In this document: in pieces, positions 1-7,472 of the stretch
Numbering within the stretch: the stretch's first letter is position 1
Layout of the letters: every line of letters starts with the position of its first letter
NCBI RefSeq assembly: GCF_000258425.1
Contig: NC_017461.1
Location: 744,001 to 808,000, forward strand
Source of the DNA: Fervidicoccus fontis Kam940
GTDB taxonomy: Archaea; Thermoproteota; Thermoprotei_A; Sulfolobales; Fervidicoccaceae
Direction of reading: 5' to 3'
DNA: 64,000 nucleotides
Translations under genes and position numbers: made by a program
Notes under the pieces: generated by a model
What the model saw: only the letters and a program-made list of their open reading frames with translations
Told to the model about the DNA's origin: nothing
The model's database searches: none

Positions 1-38
1 TGTAAGGGCGGCGTCCTAACCAGCTAGACGACGGGCCC
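1..38 (-). tRNA. tRNA-Val (TAC), 5' part only
   Basis: The minus strand reads as the first half of a tRNA that runs off the window. The 7-bp acceptor strand is GGGCCCG. It is followed by T8, a D arm in which GTCT pairs with GGAC, and the 5' strand of the anticodon stem, CCGCC. The anticodon loop begins CT-TAC-A, so the anticodon is UAC (valine). The T arm and 3' end lie outside. An AT-rich TATA-like stretch sits about 25 bp upstream on the minus strand. Confidence 0.85.
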
Positions 39-242
39 GCTTAAGAGCAAAAAATTATTTTTATTAATAGGAATTAAAACTTTTTTCATTTTTAAATATA
101 TACTTTTTATAATAATGCTGGTATTTTTCAAGTAATTACATATAATTACATAGCAAAATATTTTCTCTTCAGATAGAAGGATTACTAACAAAAAAAATAC
201 TTTTGTATAATGTTTAAATGTTTTTAATTAAACAAAACGATA

Positions 243-1280
243 TTATTCAAAAATATACCCTATAATATTGTCTTTGTAGCTTTTAACAGTATTCTCATAT
301 ATATCTTTAAGTTTCGAAACTTCTTCTTTATTTGCAATATTTTTCAGAGAAAAGCATTCATATGTCTCCCATTTAACGTGTGTGTATTTTAAGTTATGCT
401 TTTCTGCTAAATATCTCAAAGTTAAACCTATATCACCTTTTCCACTAGAAATCATTTTTATAATTTCATCATCGGTTTGATATTCGCTTTCATAACCTAC
501 AACTTTCTCAACTTCCTTGTTTAGATGCTTCGCCTCTTCCTTTAGTAATAAATCAAGAAGATCTCTCGTTCCTGAACCTCTATTTCTGTTAATTAATTTT
601 AATTCTCCATTTAGTAACTTATGTATTATGTCTTTGAGTTCCATATGAGGAAGGTCACGTCTATATGCAAAAACCAGCTCTCTCTTAAATGAAATTATTT
701 TTTCTACTCTATCTTTTAACCAGAATCTTTCAATGAAAGACTTGTTGTAATCATCGGTAATGGGATCATAGAGATGCATGCATGCGATATCAGCTTTTTC
801 TAATGCAAGCATTGCAAGGGAGAGACCAGATCCTATTATCAGATCATCTATTTTACAACCTTTTTTAATGGCATTATTAACTACAATGTCCATTATATAG
901 TCGCTACTTCTTGCCATAGTTAGCTGAGAATTTATAGATATTGAAATATATTGGGATAAAGGTCCTATATTTTTGTTGATATATGCAAGAGCACTCTCGT
1001 ACATAGAAACAAGCTTCTTTCCGAAATCTGTTAGCTTTGTTTTCCCTCCTCTTTTCCCTCCTTTTTGGGTTATTACTACTTTTTTACCAGTTACTCTCTC
1101 TATTCTAACTATAAGCTCCCAGACTCTAGAGTATGGGATACCGAGTTTTTTTGATACAGAGATCATAGATTCTTCTCTTTCGATAGCTTTGAGTATATCT
1201 GCTCCGTTACTATCAAGAATGCTTTCTCCTCTGAATATGAGAATCGGTTCGAATTTTATTTTTATTTCATTTTCTTCCAT
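243..1280 (-). CDS. ModE/LysR-type HTH regulator with a substrate-binding (PBP-like) domain
   Basis: Residues about 20-85 form a winged helix of the ModE/LysR N-terminal type, with the motif SMISVSKKLGIPYSRVWELI followed by a basic wing. Residues about 120-340 resemble the PBP-like domain found in molybdate and tungstate regulators, including an NRNRGSGTR segment like those that bind oxyanions. The family usually senses molybdate, tungstate or a related ligand and controls uptake or cofactor genes. The ligand here is inferred. No transporter gene is adjacent, so the targets are unknown. The ATG start has no strong Shine-Dalgarno. An 8-bp inverted repeat (TATAGCTT / AAGCTATA, 1292-1343) lies upstream and could be an autoregulatory site. 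Confidence 0.75.
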   Translation of the reverse strand: MEENEIKIKFEPILIFRGESILDSNGADILKAIEREESMISVSKKLGIPYSRVWELIVRIERVTGKKVVITQKGGKRGGKTKLTDFGKKLVSMYESALAYINKNIGPLSQYISISINSQLTMARSSDYIMDIVVNNAIKKGCKIDDLIIGSGLSLAMLALEKADIACMHLYDPITDDYNKSFIERFWLKDRVEKIISFKRELVFAYRRDLPHMELKDIIHKLLNGELKLINRNRGSGTRDLLDLLLKEEAKHLNKEVEKVVGYESEYQTDDEIIKMISSGKGDIGLTLRYLAEKHNLKYTHVKWETYECFSLKNIANKEEVSKLKDIYENTVKSYKDNIIGYIFE

Positions 1281-1456
1281 AGTTTTAGCCTTATAGCTTT
1301 AAATTCTCTGCTTTATATATACCATTTTATAAAGTAAGCTATAAATGTTTGACGAAAAATATAACCGCTTTTTATTAGAAAGCTATTGATTTCTTTATTT
1401 GTACATTATCAATATTATTTAGCACTGATTTATTTGATGAAAAATTTTTATTATGA

Positions 1457-2596
1457 TTATGAAGGAAACAACGAATATTTCCTGACTTTTTTATTTTTTC
1501 TCATTTCAAAAAACGAAATAACAATTCCTTCAGCTTCTAAACTTTCTAAAGCTTTATAGATCCCACGAAGAGTGTATTTTTCCTTAAGCTCCCTCCAGAT
1601 CTCATAAGCGGTCATCCCTTTTTTACCTTCCAAAGCTTTTGCTATATCTTTTTTAATATCATTCCAAAAGCTTTGGGAACCTCTCAGGTTTACTCCTTTA
1701 GACTCTCCTGTTACTATTACTATACCTTCTCCAAGCTTCATAGCTAAAGCTACGCCTAGTGCAGATACTAACTTTACTTTTACTCCTTTTCTGGTGAGTT
1801 CAATAAAATTGTCTATAAGCTCATTTAGTTTGATCTTTTCAATTTGAATTCCTTCAATATTTTTTAGATAGGAAGGATAGTTATCTTCAAGGACTGCTGC
1901 AATGATCTTAAAATTCGTTTCAAAGTTTGCTTTCTCTAAATCCTTTATCCCTTTCCATATAGATAAAGCGAGGACTCCCGATTCACTTGGCACGAGAATT
2001 TTTCCCTCGGTTATCCCCCTTTCTACTATTTCAAAAATGATTGTTTTCAGCCCTTCAATGGTTAGCGGATTGTCATAGCTTATAGCCTCTCTGTATCTTT
2101 CTGTGCACAGTTCTGCATTTAAATACACTAGCGATGTAAGCTCTTCAGGATCTGCTTTAAGAGGGTCTTCGATAACTACTTTTGTTCTGTGAGAAGGTGT
2201 TAGATAAGTTGCAGCAGATATAGCAAAATCTTTAGAGTATCTTATAATAGCAGAATCGTTTGGCTTATAAGTTTTGAAAAAGCTGGCCAATACAGATGAC
2301 CCTCGATCCATATAAGTTCCAGTAGGATTGAATCCTTCTAGCTTTAAGTAGATATCTTTTTCTGACCACCTTCTAAGCGGTGTAAAACCTTCCCCTCTAG
2401 TGACAGTTTCACTAAATTTAGGCATGAGATTGCTATATCTCCATATGCTTGGAACATCGTGAAGAACCTTCCATTCGGCACCCCCAATTTCAATCATTAA
2501 AGGAGAATCGCATCTACTATCTGATAACACAATTCCATCGTATTCTTCGTTATTAGATGGACATATAGTTTTCAATCCTTTCAACAAGGCAATCAT
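1457..2596 (-). CDS. Threonine-synthase-like fold with a substituted catalytic lysine, fused to a winged helix
   Basis: Residues about 65-300 follow the threonine synthase / fold-type II PLP enzyme pattern, with EGFTPLRR and LKLEGFNPTG near the N-terminus. The family motif NPTGSFKDRG, which holds the Schiff-base lysine, reads NPTGTYMDRG here. The lysine is therefore methionine at residue 96. The usual PLP phosphate loop is also not obvious. Residues about 310-379 look like a winged helix (MTAYEIWRELKEKY, then a recognition-helix-like stretch and a basic end). I infer a non-catalytic protein, perhaps a ligand-sensing regulator, and not a working threonine synthase. A TATA-like stretch about 25 bp before the ATG suggests a leaderless transcript. 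Confidence 0.7.
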   Translation of the reverse strand: MIALLKGLKTICPSNNEEYDGIVLSDSRCDSPLMIEIGGAEWKVLHDVPSIWRYSNLMPKFSETVTRGEGFTPLRRWSEKDIYLKLEGFNPTGTYMDRGSSVLASFFKTYKPNDSAIIRYSKDFAISAATYLTPSHRTKVVIEDPLKADPEELTSLVYLNAELCTERYREAISYDNPLTIEGLKTIIFEIVERGITEGKILVPSESGVLALSIWKGIKDLEKANFETNFKIIAAVLEDNYPSYLKNIEGIQIEKIKLNELIDNFIELTRKGVKVKLVSALGVALAMKLGEGIVIVTGESKGVNLRGSQSFWNDIKKDIAKALEGKKGMTAYEIWRELKEKYTLRGIYKALESLEAEGIVISFFEMRKNKKVRKYSLFPS

Positions 2597-2660
2597 CTAA
2601 AATTAATTAAAAAATATAGGTTAAAAATATTCAATACTTTTACAAATCTTAATTGTTGCT

Positions 2661-3776
2661 TTAAATTACTGACTCAATAAATCTTCCATTTTCATAAATC
2701 TTTTCTTTGTCCGCTTTTATTATGCCTTTTCTCATATCCTTTACTATGTCCCAATGGATAGATGAAGTGTTCTTACCTCCAGTCTGGAGATAAGCTGCAC
2801 CGAGAGCCATGTGTATCGTTCCTCCAATCTTCTCATCGAATAATATTTCCTTTGTAAACCTCGTTATATCGTAGTTGAGTCCAAACGCAAACTCTCCTAC
2901 TCTCTTCGATCCCTCGTCGGTTGAAATCATCTTTTTCAGAAAATCCTCTCCTTTACTGGCATTCGCCTCAATTATAGTTCCAGACTTGAATTTCAATTTT
3001 ACGTTTTCAACTTCAACTCCTTTCCAGATCGCAGGATAAGTGAATGTTATATACCCTTCTATTGAATCTTCTATAGGAGCGCTAAATACTTCGCCACCCG
3101 GCATGTTGTTTTTTCCATCATCGCTAATCCATGTCCTTCCTGCAAACTTCATAAAAAGCTCAGTATCATCTGAAAGAACAAGAAGCTCATCAACTTTGTT
3201 TAATAGTTTTGTAATTTTTTCCTGCATTAATGCTTGCTTCTTCCACTCTTCTATAGGATCAGAAGAGTATAACTTAAGGGCAGAGTATACAAAGTTTTTC
3301 CATTCAATTGGAGAAAAGCCAGCTTCTTGAGCCATTGCATTTGTAGGATATACTGTAATCGTCCACTTCAATGTTCCCATTGCGTCTCTTTTGAGCATTA
3401 TGTCGGAGATTACCTTCCCAGCGAGCGTTGCAATTTTTATCCTCTCCGGGTCAACTCCTATGAGATGCTTAGAATGAGATGGGGCGAGAATTCTGATAAG
3501 TCCGTTGATATTTTCCATAACATATTTATCAATTGGTGAGACATATTCTAAAAGCTCTTTGCTTGCATATCTGTAGAAATACTCTGAAAGCTCTTCGTTT
3601 GTAATTACTATCCTCGGGTATCCCCCTCTGTCAACAATTTTTTTAAAAAGCTCATTTATTAACGGCATCGCATTTATTGTGCCGGAAACCTGTATTTCGC
3701 TTAGCCTCTTAACGCCTATGCAATAATCAACAAGTAATAGAGCGAATTTTTCCTCTATAGATGACAATTGCGACAT
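2661..3776 (-). CDS. M29-family aminopeptidase (aminopeptidase T/AmpS-like)
   Basis: The 371-residue product matches the length and C-terminal signatures of M29 leucyl aminopeptidases. These are NMPGGEVF at about residue 228, EFAFGLN at about 295, and IGGTIHMALGAAY...TGGKN..SIHWD at about 320-350, which supply the metal-ligand Glu, His and Asp residues. The enzymes are cytoplasmic dinuclear-metal exopeptidases that release N-terminal amino acids and so recycle peptides. The ATG is preceded by GAGGTT at about 6 nt spacing. The gene stands in the same direction as the threonine-synthase-like gene, with a 64-bp gap. Confidence 0.9.
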   Translation of the reverse strand: MSQLSSIEEKFALLLVDYCIGVKRLSEIQVSGTINAMPLINELFKKIVDRGGYPRIVITNEELSEYFYRYASKELLEYVSPIDKYVMENINGLIRILAPSHSKHLIGVDPERIKIATLAGKVISDIMLKRDAMGTLKWTITVYPTNAMAQEAGFSPIEWKNFVYSALKLYSSDPIEEWKKQALMQEKITKLLNKVDELLVLSDDTELFMKFAGRTWISDDGKNNMPGGEVFSAPIEDSIEGYITFTYPAIWKGVEVENVKLKFKSGTIIEANASKGEDFLKKMISTDEGSKRVGEFAFGLNYDITRFTKEILFDEKIGGTIHMALGAAYLQTGGKNTSSIHWDIVKDMRKGIIKADKEKIYENGRFIESVI

Positions 3777-3887
3777 TTGTTTAACCTCTTTTTTATTTTA
3801 GCCATAGGCGTTATTTATAAATATCTTTTCTTCTATTTAAATCAAAATCATCAATAGCTTTTTTATTATATTTTAAAATATTTTTAT

Positions 3888-3949
3888 CTGGATGATGTGG
3901 CTCGAAAGGCATGAGCTTCGGCGATGATAGACCCGCGCAGGTCTGACAG
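3888..3949 (+). ncRNA. Candidate C/D-box guide sRNA
   Basis: In an intergenic gap the plus strand has the C/D-sRNA order. A C-like box ATGATGT lies at 3892, a 12-13 nt guide follows, a weak D' (ATGA, 3911) comes next, then a C'-like CGATGAT at 3922, a GC-rich guide (GACCCGCGCAGGT) and a perfect D box CTGA at 3943-3946. The flanks CTG and CAG can pair. A TTTTAAAATA stretch lies just upstream. In archaea such RNAs direct 2'-O-methylation with L7Ae, Nop5 and fibrillarin. The targets are not known. The D' box is degenerate, so confidence is moderate. Confidence 0.55.
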
Positions 3950-3995
3950 TGTAGTTTCGAAAAATGAAAAATCATGTAATTTAGATCGAAGAAAC

Positions 3996-4916
3996 TCACA
4001 AAGGTTCTTCATGAATATGTACTTCTAAAATCTGTGGGATTCTCTTTTTCAGCTCATCTTCAACTTTATCGCTTATTTCATGAGCACGTGATAGCTTCAT
4101 GTCCTTTTTTAAGCTAATGTTCAACTCTACGTAATAGTAGCTACCGATGCTCCTCACTCTAATATCACTTATTTTCTCAATATCTTTAAATTCTTTTAAA
4201 ATGCTCTTTATTTCTTCTGAAATATCTTCAAAGTTTTTGTCCATAAGAATATTTGCAATTCCATAAACAGTTTCCCCTCCTTCGTAAATAATCAATGATG
4301 AGACAAAAATAGTGAGTATCGAATCCATCTTGGGAATATTGAAGAAATAGTACATGCTTAAGCCTACAACTACTACAGCTGTTACGAGGGCGTCTAGCTT
4401 GTGATGAAGAGCATCGGTTTTGCAAAGGTTCGAATTATAATCTTTGCCAAGCTTCTGTGCATAGAGGTAGTTGAAAATCTTTATAAATATCGTTATTACC
4501 GTAACAATTAGACTTAGGCCAAGATATGAATATACAATTTCTCTTTCAGTCATCAGTCCCTGAATACCGTCATATAAAAAATAGAAACCAATTATAAAAA
4601 GCATTATTCCTATAAGAAATGAGCCTAAGTCAGCTGCTCTACCGTGTCCGAAAGGATGTTCTTTGTCAGGAGGCTTTGATGCTATTTTTGAAAAAATCAA
4701 AACTCCAAGCGAAGTCAATGCATCGCTAAGTCCATGCCACGCATCTGTGATCAATGCAATACTGTTCAACAAGATTCCTGCTATTAGCCTTATCACCCAT
4801 AATGCAACATTTATAATAATTGATACTACAGCTTCTGCTTTTTCAGCTTCTCTTACGTCTTTGAATTTAAACAAAATATTCCAAATTTTCCTGTCATTGT
4901 TCGTGTATCTAGTCAA
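3996..4916 (-). CDS. Cation diffusion facilitator (CDF) family metal exporter
   Basis: The 306-residue product has the CDF architecture. Six membrane segments cover residues about 25-215, with the metal-site motifs ALITDAWHGLSDALTS (HxxxD-type) and KTDALHHKLDALVT. A cytoplasmic C-terminal domain with alternating strands and helices ends in VEVHIHEEP-like residues. The family exports Zn, Mn, Fe or similar divalent cations in exchange for protons. The metal cannot be told from sequence alone. The TTG at 4916 sits only one base after an AAGGAGG, closer than usual, so the true start is uncertain. Confidence 0.85.
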   Translation of the reverse strand: MTRYTNNDRKIWNILFKFKDVREAEKAEAVVSIIINVALWVIRLIAGILLNSIALITDAWHGLSDALTSLGVLIFSKIASKPPDKEHPFGHGRAADLGSFLIGIMLFIIGFYFLYDGIQGLMTEREIVYSYLGLSLIVTVITIFIKIFNYLYAQKLGKDYNSNLCKTDALHHKLDALVTAVVVVGLSMYYFFNIPKMDSILTIFVSSLIIYEGGETVYGIANILMDKNFEDISEEIKSILKEFKDIEKISDIRVRSIGSYYYVELNISLKKDMKLSRAHEISDKVEDELKKRIPQILEVHIHEEPL

Positions 4917-5025
4917 TCCTCCTTAAATTTGTATTAATTATGAAATATATTTCAAAAGTTTTTATATTTTTCTAAACTCTCCACGTTCTAAATATCTTAT
5001 AAATAGAAACATCTTATATTTTTTG

Positions 5026-5742
5026 TTAAACTGAAAACATGATATCTTTTCTCTTGTACAAAGATATTCCTGCCAAACAAATTATTAAAATTGAAATGCC
5101 TTGAAATATCCTTTCATTTTCATCAGAAATTTGCGTGTAATTGATTAAGCTTGGATTACTAAAGCTGGCAATATCCACAAGGAAGTAGTAACTGTTGCAA
5201 TTTACTTCTTCAACATAGAAACTTTCTGAAAGGAGGATTCCCGTGTATTTATCATATATTATGCTTTTTGAACCTTCACCAAAATTTAGTAAAAATCTAT
5301 ATCCATCTACAAATTCATTATTTGAAATATAAAAAGGTTCTTCATCAATAAAGTTAAACTTCCAACCATTGTATGAACTGCTTCTTTCATAGCTAAATTG
5401 GTTTAATAAATAAGGGGGGACATAAAAATGTCCTATGGATGGGGAAATAATCATATCTTCTATAGTATCATTATCGATACACAAATAGCTTTTTAATGTT
5501 TCATTTTCAAAGGAAAGCGAAGTTATTGAAATATTGTCTCCAATTTTTTCTAAAGAGATAAAAATTGAAAGTTCAGCAGAATAATTACCAGTATTAAAGC
5601 TAGAAGCATTTGGAAATATGTATATATTATATTGTATCGTAGAAGGTATAGCTGAGGGACTGTCTTCACTTTTTGTGCATATATAAAAAGCTAAGTTCAA
5701 AAAGAAAATTGTTAATAATATTGCTACTAAAGACTTTTTCAT
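5026..5742 (-). CDS. Membrane-anchored extracytoplasmic protein of unknown function
   Basis: I do not recognise a family. The product starts with a basic-hydrophobic signal or anchor segment (residues about 3-22, MKKSLVAILLTIFFLNLAFY). A polar, Ser/Asn/Tyr-rich beta-type region of about 180 residues follows. It ends with one more hydrophobic segment and a short positive tail (ISLYKRKD). This layout fits a protein exposed on the outside of the cell and tethered at one or both ends. I start it at the ATG at 5742; an upstream in-frame TTG (5754) exists. It is flanked by a CDF exporter and Cren7, with no clear functional link. Confidence 0.6.
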   Translation of the reverse strand: MKKSLVAILLTIFFLNLAFYICTKSEDSPSAIPSTIQYNIYIFPNASSFNTGNYSAELSIFISLEKIGDNISITSLSFENETLKSYLCIDNDTIEDMIISPSIGHFYVPPYLLNQFSYERSSSYNGWKFNFIDEEPFYISNNEFVDGYRFLLNFGEGSKSIIYDKYTGILLSESFYVEEVNCNSYYFLVDIASFSNPSLINYTQISDENERIFQGISILIICLAGISLYKRKDIMFSV

Positions 5743-5956
5743 TATTGTTCGCAACCTGACATTTATTTTTTATAAAATAATAAATCATCAGTCATAAAGT
5801 TTTTCAGTATTTGTCGCAAATTGGTAAAATTTTTCGATGAAACCTTACTCATTTTTTATGCTTAAAAATGATGCTTACTTTTCAATTGGAAAAGTTAAAA
5901 TCTACGATTTTTTATTTATTTAATAAATGTAAAAGCTAAAATTTAGAGTGATTATT

Positions 5957-6139
5957 ATGGAAAAAAGACCTGTTAAAGTTAAAGATCGTATCACTGGTAA
6001 AGAATATGAATTAGTACCAATAAAAGTGTGGAAGTTATCTCCTAATAAAAAAAGAGGAATAAAGATGGGCTTATTTCAAAATCCGGAGACTAAAATATAT
6101 TTTAGAGCAAGAGTTCCCGATGACTATCCAGAATATTGA
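5957..6139 (+). CDS. creN7: Cren7-family chromatin protein
   Basis: The 60-residue basic protein matches Cren7, the small SH3-like architectural DNA-binding protein conserved across crenarchaea. The KPVKVK-type start, the VPIKVWKLSPNKKRGIKMGLF core and the C-terminal YFRARVPDDYP are characteristic. Cren7 binds the minor groove, bends DNA and compacts the chromosome. I choose the ATG at 5957 because GAGTG lies 6 nt before it; a GTG three codons upstream is also open. Two hairpins follow the gene before mre11. Its place directly upstream of a DNA-repair operon may be meaningful, but a separate transcript is likely. Confidence 0.93.
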   Translation: MEKRPVKVKDRITGKEYELVPIKVWKLSPNKKRGIKMGLFQNPETKIYFRARVPDDYPEY

Positions 6140-6161
6140 AATCACTTTTAAAATTGTGATT
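6140..6161. terminator. Hairpin after Cren7
   Basis: AATCAC (6140-6145) pairs with GTGATT (6156-6161) across a short AT loop immediately after the Cren7 stop codon, and a TTT follows. It could end the Cren7 transcript. Archaeal termination mainly uses T-runs, so the role is inferred. Confidence 0.4.
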
Positions 6162-6164
6162 TTC

Positions 6165-6182
6165 ACATAAAATATTTTATGT
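6165..6182. promoter_or_regulatory. Perfect 18-bp palindrome upstream of mre11
   Basis: The sequence ACATAAAATATTTTATGT (6165-6182) is a perfect palindrome ending 26 bp before the mre11 ATG. It overlaps the region where a TATA box would lie. It is either an operator for a dimeric regulator of the repair operon or a second hairpin that, with the TTTTT after it, terminates Cren7 transcription. Confidence 0.45.
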
Positions 6183-6208
6183 TTTTATATTATTGAGCGG
6201 TGAATTTC

Positions 6209-7468
6209 ATGGTTTTAATAGCACATGCTGCAGATCTTCACTTTGGGCATACTAGAAGAGCAGAAGACATTGAAAGTTCTTTAAGAGAAATGATAGATAT
6301 ACTAAAAAAAGAGCATTTAAAATTTCTCATTATTGCCGGAGATGTTTTCGACCGAGATAGACCTGAAAACATTATATTAAAAAGATTTCATGAAATAATG
6401 AAAGATTTTTATGATTCAGGAGGAAGAGTTTTTGCTGTAAGAGGGGATCATGATACCCCCAAGGCATCTAAAAAAGGAAATCCACTTGATACAATTTCCA
6501 CCTACATCGGCGGCAGTTTTTTAAACTTAGAAATTAACTTAAATGGAAATCCCGCTTACATAATAGAAGAAAGCGGAGAAAAGATATTTTTATATTCGTT
6601 TCCATTTGTGCCAAAAGCTGTTAGAAGAAGAGAAGATTATCTCAATATATTTAAGAAAATTGAAAAAAATGCAAAGGAAAATGGCGGAAAAAGTATTTTA
6701 ATAGGTCACTTTCCAATTTCTGAGCTTTTCCCTTTTGAAGAAGGCTATTCCCTCTCCGAGCTTCCAGATTATATCAATTATTATGCTCTAGGTCACCTTC
6801 ATTTTAGGATAATAGAGAAAGTAAAGAGAGGAATATTAGCTTACCCTAGTAGTATAGAGATACTTAATGTAAATGAGATAAATGACTGGAAGAAAAATGG
6901 CAAGGGATTTTACATAGTGGATTTCTCGGAAGATGTGCCGAACGTTCAAAAAGTGAACTTAAATATAAGACCTATGGAGCTTTTCAGAGGAGAGGATGTA
7001 AAGCTATTGATAGAAGAAGTAAAAAGATACCTTAGTGGAAATTTTAGCAAAAGTCCATATATTAAAATAGAGCTGAAGGTAGATAGAGGAAAGAAAAGAG
7101 AGGCTAGAATCGCGATTCGTTCAAGTATAAATAAAGAAAAGGTATACGAACTGGAGATAGAAATTAGAGAAAAAGAAGCAAAAGACTTATTTTTAAATAA
7201 TGAAAGAGTGAGGAAAGAAAGTGAATCTGTTGATATTATAACAAGCAGGTTAGGAGATAAAAATTTAGCTTTATTGCTACTAGAGCTAAAAGAATGTGCT
7301 ATTGAGAGCAAAGATTTTGAAAAAGAATGCAATGAAATATTAAATTCATTATTTCAAAATCCAACTATAAAGAAGATTTCTGGCTCCCCGTGCATTGAAG
7401 GTGTTTCTCAATTTTTGACAAAGCAAGAGGGAGAAAATAAGAACGGTTTACTCAGCTATGTGAGGTAA
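6209..7468 (+). CDS. mre11: DNA double-strand break repair nuclease Mre11
   Basis: The product carries the Mre11 calcineurin-like phosphoesterase motifs in order: D9-L-H11, GDVFD at about residues 44-48, GDHD at 79-82, GH-FP near 167 and ALGHLH near 197. The third motif is GDHD where the family consensus is GNHD. Mre11 is the Mn-dependent nuclease that opens DNA ends in complex with Rad50. I start it at ATG 6209, 5 nt after GGTGA, and not at the GTG at 6200. It leads an operon with rad50 (4-bp gap), nurA and herA, which together carry out 5' end resection for homologous recombination. Confidence 0.95.
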   Translation: MVLIAHAADLHFGHTRRAEDIESSLREMIDILKKEHLKFLIIAGDVFDRDRPENIILKRFHEIMKDFYDSGGRVFAVRGDHDTPKASKKGNPLDTISTYIGGSFLNLEINLNGNPAYIIEESGEKIFLYSFPFVPKAVRRREDYLNIFKKIEKNAKENGGKSILIGHFPISELFPFEEGYSLSELPDYINYYALGHLHFRIIEKVKRGILAYPSSIEILNVNEINDWKKNGKGFYIVDFSEDVPNVQKVNLNIRPMELFRGEDVKLLIEEVKRYLSGNFSKSPYIKIELKVDRGKKREARIAIRSSINKEKVYELEIEIREKEAKDLFLNNERVRKESESVDIITSRLGDKNLALLLLELKECAIESKDFEKECNEILNSLFQNPTIKKISGSPCIEGVSQFLTKQEGENKNGLLSYVR

Positions 7469-7472
7469 GATA

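Noticed and set aside
1457-2596. Annotation as a working threonine synthase
   Set aside because: The Schiff-base lysine is methionine and a winged helix is fused, so catalytic function is not supported by the sequence.
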